64,000 nt of DNA from Eudorina sp. 2006-703-Eu-15 (lineage: Eukaryota > Chlorophyta > Chlorophyceae > Chlamydomonadales > Volvocaceae): NCBI GenBank assembly GCA_003117195.1, contig BDSI01000031.1:843501-907500 (forward strand). The letters run 5' to 3'. Below are positions 1-13,149 of the stretch, in pieces. The notes under the pieces are model-generated. The model saw only the letters and a program-made list of their open reading frames with translations. It was not told where the DNA came from and made no database searches. A program made the position numbers and the translations under genes. How positions within the stretch are numbered: the first letter of the stretch is position 1; every line of letters begins with the position of its first letter.

Positions 1-1380
1 ATTGCAAATCACATTTTGGCCATTCACATTATTGTGGAACCTTTAGCAAGTCTGGAATCAAGTGCAGCAGCATGGCACCTGAGCTTCTGGGGCGCCAAAG
101 CTTTTCACCGTCGTAATAGGTACTGTCTTCCGAGGCTTTCACCATTTAGGGGTTCAACATCCCCGGAGCCCCGGAATCATGGACAGGGTATCCCACAATG
201 TCGGCACCGGACCAACGGCTAACGGCCACCGAGTTGCTCTCCCACTGCCCCACACATCCAGGCCCCAGCCCAATACCAGAATCCAGCCGACTGGGGCCTT
301 TTCAATTACGATAAGCGCTTGTAGTTAAATGGGCCTGTGTTTAAACAGATTGCGAGCGTTACTGGAAGTTGGCATATCGGTGCTTCCTTCTTGTTTTCTT
401 GCGGCGTCTCAGGTCCTGCTGCTCCACGCCAAGAAGCGTGTGGCTTGGGTTCTGGTGGAATGAATTGAAAGAAAACAGTTGTGTAGTGCCGTATTCGGGT
501 TTGCCAAGAGCCTCGCCGCCGTTCAAGGGCCCTCTGCACTCAAGAAGACAGATTAAGGGAATCATACGCAATAGCCTAAACTAGCTTTGATGGGGTTTAA
601 GGTTGATGTCCGTTCGTACGAACGGGGTACTGTCAATGTGCGTGACAGCTTTCCACAACTACCTTGGAGCGGCGCCGGCCTCGGAGCCGTCTGGTTGCGC
701 GTTGGGCAAACAGACAACCGCAGCCCACTCCTTTACTGCTTCAACGTGGATTTCACCGCGCATCGTACAACTCAGCACTTGTAGACTGCATCACCAGAGC
801 ATCTCGCAGTTCAACTCCTCTTGCATCCTTCCCGGCACCACCTTGACCCCGCCGAGTGAAGCTGTACTCGCAAGACCGCCGGACCTCATTGCCCGGGATC
901 TCACTTAAATGAGTGCCCACCGGCGCAACGGCTGCGGAGCATTGTGCTCTGCAACTGCAGGCATGCCATACGCCCGCAGCAGCAGCAACATCAGCTGCTG
1001 CAGCAGCTGCACCCCCGCGAGGACCCGCCTGCGGGTCACCGGGTCGCCGGCTGCCGTGCTGGTGATCGTCGCGGTCGCAATCCTCGCAGCAAGTGGGTAG
1101 GGTCATGCAGGGTCATGCGCAGCCACGGTTTGCTGGCGGAGCGTAAGACAGCACAAAGGCCGTTCCAGCCGCGGGCCGTGTGCCGCTGTGACCAACCGCT
1201 CTGCCCTGCGCACCGGCTGGTCCATGGCTCCCTTGCTCCAAACCACGCGAGACGCACCCCAACATTTCATCGCTCTCTTGCCCTTCCTCACTGTCCCCTT
1301 CGTGCTCTCCCCCTTGCACCTTGCCCGCCACTGGCCCCACCTACCCCTGTCTGGACTAGATTCATTTTATTCCCCACCTA
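1..1380. other. Unassigned left-edge sequence
   Basis: I see no coding exon here that I can support. Short open frames exist on both strands without recognisable domains. The 5' exons of the Cys-rich/FAS1 gene, including its expected signal peptide, may lie here: a frame around 1040-1100 ends in a short hydrophobic stretch (AAVLVIVAVAILAASG), but I could not join it in phase to the exon ending at 1524. Confidence 0.3.
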
Positions 1381-1399
1381 ACCCTGGCCATGCACAGGC

Positions 1400-4044
1400 C
1401 CACGGACCCACGCCGCTATCCCGCGTATGGCGCCGCGATCCACCTTACGGCCCGAGGATCCGCCCCTGGCCATACCCTGCGGCTGCTCCGACGTGGACCC
1501 CCGGGACTCCTTTCTGCGAGCCAAGTACGGAGCGGGGCCCGAGGGGGCCGCAGATGTGTAGCACAGGGACCCGGTGCTGGCACGGATGTTCACGGTATTC
1601 ACTACGGCCCCAGCGGTGTCACCGCGCCAGTCCCCCGATCCTTTGAGCGGTAGCTGGATGCTAGAAAGGGTTGCGGAGTGTGGAGTGTGGAGTGCAAACG
1701 CAGCATCTTGGCGGCACGGCTCCTGGTCCTGGCTGTAGGGCAGTTCTTCCCGGTTGGGGCGCGGCTCCTGCCGGGGCCAAGGCCGCATCGCCGCGAATGG
1801 TATCGACAAGAGTCGGGTCCGTCCCATGGGTCGTTCCCCCTGGGACGGATCTTTGTCGGGACGCATCCATCTCAGCCCTGCCTGCCCTCCACAGTGCTGC
1901 AAGGCACCAACCTCCAGAGCTCCATCCGTGCATCCCCGCGGCTTGAGCGAACCCTGTGCGCGGCTGCCAGCCTGACTGCCTCGGCCCTGACCGGTGACCG
2001 CCTGCCTTCACCCGGTTTGATCGTTCCCGACCTTTCCCGACCGCACCAGGGTGGACTACTCCTGCTTCGACCAGGCGCGTTTCGGCGCGTGCAGCCAGCC
2101 CTTCATGACGGAGACCCCCGAGGAGCTTCCTGAGGGCAGTCCCTGGGGTTCAGTGAGAGATGGAGGGCGGCCGTGGAGGACAGGGCAACGGGGCGTGAGC
2201 TGTTGGTCATTTGAATGGCACGGTCAAAGGGACAGTGGGTGTTGATGGAAGCCCGGACGCCGGACCGCAGAACATTTGTAAGGTTCTGGGCACCTGATCC
2301 GGCGATGCGTGTGTCTGTCCGTCCGCAAATTGCGTTGTGTGGGAACTCACCAACCGCAAGTAATACGCTGCAACACATTTAGGACACCACGACTCGATAG
2401 ACCGACAAGCCACTCTGTCACACTGTGCCGTGGTGCGTTGCAGGTTACTGCCAGATCAGCTGCGGCCGCTGCGGCTGCTGCCCCACCCTTGACGCGGTTC
2501 TCAAGGCCAAAGGCCTGGAGATGTTCAGGTGCGAGGCGTCTGCGGGAAAGCTGGCCCCCGATGGCGATGGCACCCGGCCAAACTCCCATGTCGGGCAAAT
2601 TCCGCAGGTGGATGCTCAAATTCTCGGAGCAGGGCAGCCTGACCCAGCAGCCGGGCTACATGGTGACGTTGCTGGCGCCCACCGACGGCGCCGTCTGGAG
2701 CGCACTCAACAGGCTGGGTGAGGCAGCGCACGAGCACAGCGCCCCCTTTGGGGCCCCTTGCCGGATGTGCGGGCCGTCGGTGAGCCACTCGTTGTGGCTG
2801 GGATGACGCGCCAGGGCCAGTGCTGTGCCATACGTGTCCCGCACGCCAGACCGCCAAGTTATAACCATTACGAGTTGGACTCTGGGTCCCGACCGGGCAA
2901 TCACACGCCAGGCCGCCATGCAAGGTACCGCTAACTGTGAGGTGCTCGGATGTGGGCGACCACGCAGGCTACAAGAGTAAGGAGGCGGTGGAGGGCGACG
3001 GCAACGGGAAGTCTCTTCTGGCGAACATCGCGAGGTACCATGTACTGCTGCCCGTGGAGCCGTTGAAGGTGCGGGTCTAGGGTGCATACGAGTTGCTAGG
3101 GGAGAGGACCTCAGAGAATAATGTCTGAAGAGTTCTCAGTTGCTGGCGCGCATGGGCGTGTCATGTGAGCTGTTCTTGGATGCCTGACCGGTCGGTCCTG
3201 GGGATCAACTGAGTGGAGGGCAGAGAGATCCTACCACCCTGGCCACATGGGTGTGCCAGCGCGAACAGGACTCTGCGGGCGGTGGCGGCCGGCGGCGTGT
3301 GTTTAGCTGCCAGGCTGGTTTGAGCGAGGGGAACCACTGCGCCGGGCGGGGCGCGCTTGCGGGCCCGTCGTCGACGCAGGCCTGGCGCCTGGCGTTGCGC
3401 GGCGTCTGATCTCGGGACGTCGCTGCCCCGTGCCTGTCTGCCCCGGCGCAGGCGACGTGGACGAGCTCCTTCATGCGCGGGGACGTGCAAATGTACACCG
3501 CGCTGTCGGGCAAGACCGTGTCGGCCCGCCAGGATGGGGGCGGCAAGATCACCATCTCCGGCGCCAAGAGCAGCGCCACAGTCAACGAGCGGGACCTGTA
3601 CGCCTGTAAGGTGAGCGCCGACTGCCGTCAACGTGGTCGTGTCGGACATCCACACGTCGACAGCGGGGTGGCCAAGAAATATAGATGTGCCGGTCCTTCC
3701 TCCCCAGAAATGCAATAGTGCGGGCACCGCCAGGAAAATTTTCGCGATGGTTAAGACAGTGATGTCCGGGCGCGATGGAGGAACGGTGGGATGGCTGTCC
3801 GGTGTTGCGGTGATTTCGGCAGAGCTGGGCGGGCAGGGCGGGCTGGGCAGGCGTAAGGCCTTCACCGCCCGATCTTGCCCGCCGCCGAGAGGCTATTCCG
3901 GCTCTGTATGGGTGGTCAGCCACTTTTGCCCTCCGCTTTGCCCTGGCTGCCACCGCCACCATCCCTATTCTCGGGCCCCCCCAGGGCTACGTCCAAGTGG
4001 TCGACTCCGTGCTCATCCCCTGGTCCATGACGGGATATCCGTGA
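1400..4044 (+). CDS. Cys-rich + fasciclin (FAS1) domain protein, 5' end unresolved
   Basis: Probably a secreted or cell-surface/matrix adhesion protein. FAS1 domains mediate adhesion in animals, plants and algae. Exons I can join in phase: ?-1524, 2050-2135, 2444-2528, 2608-2717, 2968-3068, 3452-3610, 3985-4044 (stop TGA 4042-4044). The first three encode a Cys-rich module (CGCSDVDP, then YSCFDQARFGAC, then YCQISCGRCGCC) of the kind that precedes FAS1 domains in volvocine algae. The FAS1 domain follows, with the H1 box (TLLAPTDGAVWSAL), the YH motif (IARYHVLLP) and the closing H2 box (GYVQVVDSVLIPW); it ends seven residues after H2. The border 2135/2136 appears to be a GC-AG intron. The start codon and signal peptide were not found, so the left coordinate is approximate. 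The 1524 donor is the least certain join. I am confident of the FAS1 identity and less so of the N-terminus. Confidence 0.8.
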
Positions 4045-7000
4045 GGGGGTCACGGAAGGATGGGAGCCGAGAGGGGTCATGGGGAGCGTTGGGGACATCG
4101 AGGATGTTGTACACAGCCGCTCAGTAGGGGCCAAGTTCGGTTGGCAGGCTGGACGGGCCCCCCATGGGCTTCACTACCTGGCAGTACCTGTCTGCGGCCC
4201 TGAGGTAGCACGGTGTGTGTTGCCGGGGATCATGCTGGCCTGCTGTGGGGAACCTGATTGCTGCGGGCGGGCAGGGTTCTTCTGCACTGCGGGTAGGAAC
4301 GGGCCGCACTGCACATATGAGTCGGGTTCACCGAGAGCGGCTTGGCAGGTATGACTGGGCCTGCAGCCGCCTGCCAGAGCGCTGGCGCACCTTTGTGTTC
4401 TTCGGAAACGGCTCTTCCGACACTGGCAGCTGACTCCAATAATCCAGTGACCCGCGGGGATAGCGGTGGGTGCGCGGTGCAGCGCTGGCGGGTTCGGGCC
4501 GGTGCTGATGTCGCGTCGTCGCAGCGAATGTCAGTAAGCCGCGGCCTTTCGGGCGGCTCGTTTCATCGCGTGGGCGTGTTCCCGGGTTGGTAGTATGTGT
4601 TCGAGGGTGTTAGCTGTTCATGGGATTCATATAGTGGAGGATGAACTCGTGCACTTTGTCATAGTGCACGCAACCGGACTGAATCTGCAATAGCGCATCA
4701 CAGGGGGTGCGCCTGCTGCAGCAGCGGCAATACGAGTAACAAATGATGTGCTGCCGCCGAGGCTGTGACGGTCGTGTTGATTGGGGAATGCAACCAACCA
4801 CCGCATGCCGTCGCGCATCGCACTACATCGCCGCAACGCGGCCTGGAGCGTGCATTGAACTCCAAGAGCCGTGTTCATATCAGTCAACCGCATGGATATC
4901 ATGATGCACCCTTGCACCCTGCCTTCGACTGATACGATATAAAACGTCACATGGACAACCATGATGCAAACCATAGCTTGTGCATGGGACACCTCCCGCA
5001 ACGTCGTACAGCAGCAGGGGGGAGGGGCTTGAACCATAACTGCACCAAATGCGCAAGTTACGGATCGCACTGCCCTAACTGGTCCCTGCCACGGTCGTCG
5101 GCCGCCTCCCTCCGCCACTGCCGGCGCTCAAGCACAGCTTCGGCAGGATGACCGTAGCCTTCCTCCGTAAGAGTCAAGGTAGCCTAACAGGCATACCGAC
5201 TCGCACGCGGCAAAAAAACGAATGAATGAAGAATGCTTGTGACATCGCCCGCACGTAGGGGTCGCGGGCTAACACCGTGGAGTTCCCCACAGAGGTGACG
5301 CCCTGCGCCTACCGCCACAGGCACGATGCGCACGACTGAAAATTGACACACTTTATGGCGCCCTCGTTGCTACCGAGACATCAGCGCCTGCTGCAGTATC
5401 CAGGAGGCGCCCAGGAAACCCCGGCCCCACGCGCACAGATAGCGGGCAGTGCATGCAGCGTCCGTGCCCAGCAGCGGCCACAACAGCCGAGGCAGCCGCG
5501 AATACTCCATCTCGTGCACAGGCCCTCAATGCCCCGGGATGTACCGGCCTCGCGACCGGGTATGGCATCGCCTCCCTTCGCGCCGAGGGACAGCATCACG
5601 ATGCCCAGTGAGTGGTTAGCGAGGAGTCAACGGCTGTCACCGATGACCCATGGGGTCCACTGTAACATCATTAATAATAATGGCAAGTAGGGACGTAGGC
5701 ACTGCGCCGTATGCAGTGCAACCCAACAAATAATAACATTTGAAGTCCAAGAACATCCTCAGCCGACATCTACTAGAGTTGACGAAGAAGGACAGCGACC
5801 CCGTCCCATCGATTCGGTCCGGACACGCAATCACGGCCTCCGGTGAGACGCGAGCGCCCAGCAACTTAGCCTATCCATAAACAGAACGTGTGGCAGCTAC
5901 CCGCGGAGCATCCCTCGACCGGCCGGTGCCACAGACCGCTTCCCTTTCCCTGACATGCGCTTGGACGGCGCGCGGTCCGGGCCCTGCCTGCGTGACCACC
6001 CACGCGCAATGACATGTATGTTCGCAGGCTGACCGCGTTCGGTGTAGACTCGCCTAGAGGCGTTGTCACTTGGCACCCTCCGACCCCCCGGCTTCCCTGG
6101 CAGACAAGGCGACTTCCGAGGCCGCCAGCCCCGGTGACCAAATCCCGCAGGAGGACGACAAGGCAATCACGCTTTCGTTTGGAGGCACATTCGCCAGTCA
6201 TCGCCCCGGCATACATCCTGCCCTTGCAGCATCCTGCCAGCGCGGTGGCAGATCAGTGCTGGCGGACCTGTGCAATAGCCATGGCAAGCACGGTCGGTGC
6301 TACCACTGCTAACCAAAGCATGGCAACGCAACGAACACGCCCGTGCACAACACAACAACTGCTGCATAAGTGCGGGACAGGCCACCAGACAGGGCGTAGC
6401 GGCCTAGGCGCTCGTTGCAAGGGTTCCATGCACGCGCTGTTGGTTCCATGTCCATGCAGCCGGAGTGCCCGCACTTGCGATCCCAGGCATATTGGCCCTG
6501 CGCTACCGTTGCCAGACCGCATCGACGGCCTCTGATGGCCACGGATGAGTCCTGAGCGACCGCAACAGCACTGTTGCTCGCGCCCGTCTCAAGGTAGGCA
6601 TTGGCCACATCCCGGATCGCTCTGCTGTCGCTCCCGGCCGTCTTAGACAGGAACATAGAAAAAACACAGGAAAGGACAATACGTTAAAGCCGCTCATCAT
6701 CTTCGTCCCTCCACGCTGCCTCTCACCCACGCGGGTTTCCGACGTAGTTCTGCCCTTCCCCCTCGACCGACAGTCTCACCACGCCAGTACCTCATCTCAT
6801 TCGTAGATCCTCTTGTTCATTCGTGACGTCCCCGTCCAACCCGCGGGCGTGGGAGACTTGGGAGGGCTGCCAGCGTGGCATCCGGTCCGGCACACCCTTT
6901 CCCGGGCAGTCTGGGATTAACCTTATCCAACGAACCCATTCCTGTCCCCAAGCTGCCTGGGAGCAGCCTTCGAGACCGAGAGCCAGCCATAGGTGAGTAT

Positions 7001-7056
7001 TGCGGTGCCAGACCAGACCTGCGAGGCCTGAACGCGACTCAAACCACCGGCCCCCG
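4045..7056. other. Intergenic, no supportable gene
   Basis: This holds the 3' flank of the FAS1 gene (left) and of the minus-strand membrane-protein gene (right), so the two genes converge. The longest frame (163 codons, minus strand, 4627-5118) has no recognisable domain, weak codon bias and no splice context I trust. A TGTAA at 5661-5665 is the first plus-strand poly(A)-like signal after the FAS1 stop, but it is 1.6 kb away and may be coincidental. Confidence 0.4.
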
Positions 7057-8928
7057 TCACCTCCCCTGCAGCTTCATCGTCCCAGACCTGCCACCTCCAC
7101 CCCTCTCACCGGTGCTCCGAAGCGCATCATCCCCGCCGTTGGAGCCTCCGCCTCCACCTCTGCCCCCGGCCTCGTCCATGCCCCCGAGCCCCTTGCCCAC
7201 GGCACCACCATTAACATCGTCACCTCCCACCGACGCTGCTGCTCGCGCGCATGCGCGTACGCATGCGTGGTTCGCCAAGTCTCTGTTCGTCGAGTCGCTT
7301 CCAACGCTGTCCCCGGGGTCCCGAGGGCGGACCATCGACCCGGCCGCGGGCCTGTGCCACCGGCCGGACGCAATCGCAGTGTCATCTGCGTCGTTCGCTG
7401 ACCCGGCCCCAACCCCGTTCATGTGACTCCTGGCACCATTCGCAGCACCGTCTGCACTCTCGTCTGCGGCAATTCTGGCGGTTCCGTTGTGCAGACTGCC
7501 GTGTCCGCCCCTCCACCGGTCGCTGCCACCTCCGCTGCCACCTCCGCTGCCACCAGGCGCGTCGCCGCGGCCCCGGCTTTCCAGCCACGTCCTGAAGTCC
7601 TCCTCCGACTGGATGACCTCATCCCAGTCCTCCTGGGCTAGCTGTCTGAGGATCATCATGGACCGCAGGTGCGCCCCGAACAGCACCACAGTCGCGAGCG
7701 CCACCATGGCGACGAAGCTGTACAGCTGCACAACACGCGCGGGGACACGGAGGGCGGGGCATCGGGCATCGGGCGTAACACACTCGATGGGGCCACAGGG
7801 TACCCTGCTGCACAGGCCTGCCACCTACTAGTGGGCACACGACAGCAGGGCCCCGCTTCGAGGTTTCGCAAGGACGTGCCCGAGCTCGACCCCTGAACCG
7901 TGCTACATGCCCGCTAGCCCAGAGACAACCAACCCTCCCGGGAACACCCCGCGGTTCTGCTCGCGGTTCTCGTTTCATTATAACCCCAATTCCCCCGCGA
8001 CACCAAAGTCTGTGCGCACCTCCCCAAAACCACCCAAGCACCCTTCGACCCCCTGAGAACAAAGCAACAAACACCTTCACGCCAACGCGAGCACCCACAC
8101 CCTCCAAATTTAACACACTGGGAGCTCCCCGCGCGTCCCACCATGAACGAATCGTCGTAGGTGATCGTCACATTGAGGATGAGGGCCACGACGGTGGAGA
8201 CGCACTGCGCGACGAACATGGGCTCGTTCAGGTTCCGGTCTATCCAGTTGGCGCGCCGAAGGTAGCGGATGAGGGTGCGCGTGTGCTGGCCACAGCGGCT
8301 GACATGGCTGGTGAACGTGGCGGCTGCAAGAACGGGCAGGAGCGGCGACGTGGGGTCTGTTGCAGGAAGCAAATACAGTGGGGCAAGCGCCCCCGAAGAA
8401 GGGCAGAGGCCCGGTCCCCGAGAGGTTGTTGCAGATCTGTTGTGAAAAGGTCACGGGAGGCCGGGCTTGCCAAGAATAAAGGGCACGCAAATGGCAACAT
8501 GGATGGGTTGGGCGGAGGCCGATGCCATGGACGGGTGCGAATGGAGTGGAGCACGGCGCACAGCTACCCCCTTCGTGAGCCACAGCGAGTCGCCGATCCT
8601 ATCAGGATTTAATACCCTGCACCGTCTGCAGCCTGCTACGCCATGCATCTTGGATGCCAGCTCTGCGTTTGGGGAGACAGCAGACGACGCCTCCCAGACG
8701 ACGCATCACAGACAACGCCTCCCAGAGGACGCATCACCCTGTCGCGAAACAACTTGCCCGAAAGCATGACACAGAAAGCCAGGACGACCGAGGTCATCTG
8801 GCAGAAGAAGTAGGCGCGGAAGAGCGCCGAGCCGTCACTCTCGCTGCTGGCCGACGTCACCGCGCCGTAATTGAACGTGAGCAGCAGGGCCGAGATGACC
8901 TGCAATGCCGCATAGCACGCGCAGCCAA
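7057..8928 (-). CDS. Multi-pass membrane protein of unknown function, 5' end unresolved
   Basis: I do not recognise the family. Exons on the minus strand: 8928 (or 8899) to 8710, 8323 (or 8356) to 8142, and 7725 to 7057 (stop). They encode four hydrophobic stretches likely to span the membrane: around ALQVISALLLTFNYGAV, RAYFFCQMTSVVLAFCVML, CVSTVVALILNVTITY and YSFVAMVALATVVLFGAHL. Between the second and third is a basic/aromatic loop with RTLIRYLRRANWIDRNLNEP. After the fourth come an acidic/helical piece (QLAQEDWDEVIQSEEDF) and a tail of about 170 residues dominated by Gly, Ser, Asp, Asn and Ala. Starting the first exon at 8928 gives the longer first membrane segment. The donor ending that exon lies in a tandem duplication; only its second copy (exon end 8710) keeps the frame. 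Further 5' coding (about 9039-9098 and 9375-9560) is likely, but the junctions do not agree in phase. Confidence 0.6.
8679..8740. repeat. Tandem duplication spanning a 5' splice site
   Basis: Two near-identical copies of about 28 bp (core ACGCCTCCCAGA, then C or G, then GACGCATCAC) lie side by side. On the minus strand each carries a potential donor GTGATGCGTC, at 8737-8736 and at 8709-8708. Only the second leaves the phase (1) required by the next exon. Confidence 0.75.
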
Positions 8929-9374
8929 CTGAGGACAGGGAGTGCGCGTCAAGCGGAGAGCACGGCAGGTGCAGGGCACATCAGGTGCACGGATCATGGC
9001 CCACGGGCTCTCTCGTTGCGTCGGGCCTAAGGTGTCACTGTAAGAAGGGCTCGCGCTCCAGAATCTCGACGCATGCGCCGATCATGGAGTTCGCCCGCCT
9101 GTGACAGCCCGCCGGAGGTGTCCAACCGCGCAGTCACTGAAAGACCCGGGCGCAACCTTCTGCATGCGCACGGCGGGCTGGGGTAGGGAGGCACCCCGTC
9201 CACTGCGTCGATGGTTGAAGACACGCGATGCTTGCCACAGAAGCGGAGCACCCAAGCAGGGCATCACTCGGCAGGGCCGCCTAACATTCACCGTCCGCTC
9301 CTTACCGCTTTGTTTGTAACAGTTGTAATGGACGCAGTTGTGACTCCTCCAGGACCGTACCGGATGGCACTCAC

Positions 9375-9605
9375 GACGTAGTCGCTCGGTGAGGACCCAT
9401 ACTGTTCTTTCAGACTGGGTCCCCCGGTAATACCGCTTTCGAAAACACTCCATTGCACAGCTTCGGGAAAGTGCCACAGCAAAGACCGCTCCGGGAAGAC
9501 CACTGCGTGCTCGCCGCCCTCTTGGTCGTCGAGGTTTCTGCTTCTGCTCCTCACTGACCTTTCATGACGTGTTGACATGAATAGGTGATGAAGGCGCATC
9601 GTCAA
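9375..9605 (-). other. Possible upstream exon of the membrane-protein gene
   Basis: A minus-strand open frame reads through FPERSLLWHFPEAVQWSVF and SSPSDYV and then meets a strong donor (GTGAGT, exon end 9375). It looks protein-like and lies just upstream of the membrane-protein exons. I could not connect it in phase with 8928/8899 except through a short Arg-rich exon at 9039-9098 that would use the 8899 acceptor. It could also be the first exon of that gene or an accidental frame. Confidence 0.3.
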
Positions 9606-12600
9606 CCCACGATACTATGCTCGTTACCCATTGCGTTTTCCATGCATGCCGCTAAATCCGTGACCTATTGAAGACATTGGGGATAACAAATGGCATGGAA
9701 ATGTACACCTTTCAAAGGTTAACGAGTACAACACCTCAACTTTAACAGGAAAGTTACTTGACCTCTATGGCCCTCAAACAAATAGGCATAATTTGTAGAC
9801 AGTTGTAGAATTGTTTCTGACAATATGTATTAAGCCCATGAATAAAACCAGCATGGGCCGCATGCATGAGGGTCGCTCCGAGACCAGGCAAGCAGAGCAG
9901 ATTGAGACTACCTCCTGCGGAGCAAGTGCCACGGTCGGATGCTCTGTTTTCATTGTAGGGTTTTCCATCAGAAAACTTCGGGACAAACAATTTCGTTATG
10001 CCCAACTGCCTGCAGCTGTCGGTGTGTGGACAAACTGCGACGTTGCGATTTGATCCCTATGCAAATTGGGGGCCAGCAAAACGGTGCGAGGGTGTCGCAA
10101 TTAGCATGAACTACAAGCTCGGAAGGGTAGGAAGACTGGGAAGACAAGGGGACAGGGTGTAGCCCCAGAACCCGACAGGGTCTTGGAGGGGGACCATGAG
10201 CAGGAGCCACCTGAAGCTCTATGTGCATGGCGTCTCCCTGAGTCTCTTGCCGTACAATTTGCTGAATTTAAACAGGTTCTACAGGGGTCGGTGTTCGAAC
10301 TCTTCACGGATGCGGCGGCCGCGTACCGGAGCGGCCGCATACATGACGACGGCATAGGCTTGCAGATCGCAATTAATAACGAAAATCAAGTCAGGCAGGC
10401 CACGGACCCGACTCATCTCACCGGGCCCCCCCGCCAGTGATACACCAGGGGGAGGGGGGCTGCGCCGGTCTGAAGCCTGACAGCAGCACACCGGCAAAAG
10501 GGGCCAGGCGGTGTGGCACGTCGTACACGCCCCTCCCTCCCCTGGAACGGCTACGCAGACAATTGGACCCAGCGCGACCCAGCCGTCCAGGGCCGTGCAC
10601 GTCACCCTGCCGCGCTGATGGATCCCGGTGCCTAGCTGGTACTACAGCAGGCCGCACACACTCGGCAAACGAGTGCTCTGCGATATTGCATGGCGCCCGC
10701 CTAGCCTGCTTGCTGTCGACAGCTGCCGTACCGCTGGTGGCGTCCGACTGTTTGATTACACGAGCATACATATTTGCAGTATGCAAGTGGGGTGCACAGA
10801 CTCGGGTGACAACCCACAACCCATCCTGGTCTGGTGCAAACACACGGCACAAGAAAGAAATCGTACTGGTATAAACACACACAACATCGCTACGAGCAAG
10901 TTCTTCCACGTGTCCACGCACAGCGGACAACAGACCAGGGGCGATCTGGCAATGCAATATAAGCACGCGGCGTGTGCAGATGGGTCATGGTGCTTCCAGT
11001 CTCCTCATGCACTCACAACAGCCAAGCCAACGTGTGCAACGCACGGCCGGGCCGCGTAGAGCGGCTGGAAATCCGCTCTGCACGGCCTGTGAACCCTAGG
11101 GTGAGCGCAGGAGCGAATAGGCACATACACGCAGGGCCCAAAACCGACGCGCTAACAAATCCCAAAAGTCGCTTTCCCATCCCCGGACGATGCACCGGGG
11201 AAGGGCCGGTTTTTGTGAGCGCAGCGTGAACTGAATCAGACGAACCGACCTTCAAAACAGCAGTGCCCCCCCCCCAACCACTCAATCCCGCTTGATCACG
11301 TCATTCCGCACCACAGCACGACTGCCCCAACCAGCATGCAGCACGGATTTCCGCGTACTGACGCTTCCAACGTCACGCATGTGAATGGGTCATGTGTTGC
11401 GGTGTGCGCGGTGATGCTGAGCGACTGCCACGACACCGCTACGCGCCATGATGGCAAACCTGTTGCCCCTATCCCGACCGAGGGTATAGCCACATAGCAC
11501 ACGACGTCCAGCCCTGTGGCCAAACGAACGCCACAGCCGCCAGGGCGGCATCCTCGGCCCCAGGCCCCGATACGGCCGTCACGAAACGGCAGCACCCGGG
11601 GGTGGTGATAAGCTGCATGCCGGCGTCCACGCTGGCCTTCATCAAAACAGAAAACACGGAACTACAGCCTGCAATTCCGGGAAACAACTCCGGGACGGCA
11701 GTTCACAAACGACAGAAATGAGACGACGAAACAGCCAATGAACCAACCAACCAACCTGAACCAATTCACCAACCAACCTGAACCAACCAACAAATGTGTA
11801 AGGCGAGTTCAAAGTCGGAAAGACCTAGGCGTGCGTGTGGGAAGGTGGGCAGCCCGCCAGCAAACATGTGCAAAGCAGCAGCAGCATTTGACAATATTAT
11901 TGTGCCGCACAGTTTGGCTTCGAACGAACGGGGGTCCAAAAGTTGAAAAGGCACGACCATGCAGAGCACTTTCATGAATCATGATGCCAGGGCGCGCGTC
12001 CTGTCCCACGCCTTCGATGTATGCCTAATCGAATCCCCGGGCAACGCGAGTGCTTATGAGGCAACGCGCAGGACAGACGCGCAGGTCCGCGCACGAATGC
12101 GGCAAGGACGTGCAAGACCACATTGCCGTTCAGCAAGTATCGCTTCACCACCCAACCATCCATCGTTGAATAACCACCTTCCCACAACAACTGTCGCACA
12201 CACGCACCCATCTTACCACAAGGCACGCATCGCGAGACTTTGAGCCATCGTACGTACTGCACCACAGGTCACAGGGAGGAAAGGGTCCCCACGCACCGTC
12301 CCCCGACCCCTACACCCACATACCGTTTCCTTCGATCCGACCTTGATTAGACCACCATCACATCAACATGTCATGCGCCCTTGGATTGCGAAGGGCCGAA
12401 TCTTGGATTGCCGCGTCGCATTGGTCATCCTGCTTTCCCCCTTGCTCATCGTGCTTTCTGCGCCCACAGCCGCCGAACTTGCGCGCGCCAAGCCACCGTA
12501 CGTGCGCGCATCGTTCGTCAACAAACATGAAGTCGCCATGAGCTCGACCACGGGTGCGCGCACGGCCCTCGCAAGAGTGCCGCTGGACCCCTCATTTTAT

Positions 12601-13149
12601 TCAGAGCTTTGTACGAAATGAGGCTACGAAATGCGGCATGTGGATTTGCTTTGCGTGTCCATTGTTGCTCGCATGCTGCCGCAGAAACCCTGTCGTGCTT
12701 CCACACCGCCGTTGGAACCCTGCACCCAGCAGACGTCACCGTGCAGCTCCGGCAGCGCCCAACCGGGACCTATGCGCCCGTCGTCGGCAATCCAGCCGAC
12801 ACCGCTGGTGCCATGACACACCTCGCTTCGGGAACCGCGGCGGCAACCCCGCGCCCACGGCCGCGCACGCACGCACGCACCCACGTCTTTGCAACACGCG
12901 CCAGCACAGCACAGCCCCCCACACCGGCCGGCGAACCTCCCGCACCAATCCGACAAGGTGGGCGGATTCCGACTCCTGCCCCTGGCGGGCTGCCCCTGCA
13001 CGCACGGTGCCGGAGCGGCCCGCCAGAATGACCGGCAAACTGAACACCTGTATTGTCTGCCCGCAGGCTTCCAAATTCCGAGTAACAGCTGCGGCTGTCT
13101 CGGCCCGTGGCCTCCAGACCATGTCGTCGCGCGGCCTACCTACCGCTTG
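9606..13149. other. Intergenic, no supportable gene
   Basis: About 3.5 kb upstream of the membrane-protein gene and downstream of the minus-strand monooxygenase gene. It holds imperfect AACC-type repeats at about 11738-11792 and a pair of GCGGCCGC sites at about 10315-10340. A plus-strand frame starting near 12372 has a hydrophobic N-terminus (VALVILLSPLLIVLSAPTAA) that resembles a signal peptide, but nothing downstream is recognisable. Other long frames here lack domains. Confidence 0.35.

Noticed and set aside
4627..5118. 163-codon minus-strand frame
   Set aside because: No domain, weak codon bias, many Met and Cys in an odd pattern, and no splice or poly(A) context.
10418..10966. 182-codon minus-strand frame and the opposing 145-codon frame
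   Set aside because: No recognisable motif on either strand, and the two overlap. GC-rich sequence often stays open by chance.
12372..12621. Signal-peptide-like short protein
   Set aside because: The N-terminus is hydrophobic, but the rest shows no domain, conserved cysteines or splice continuation.
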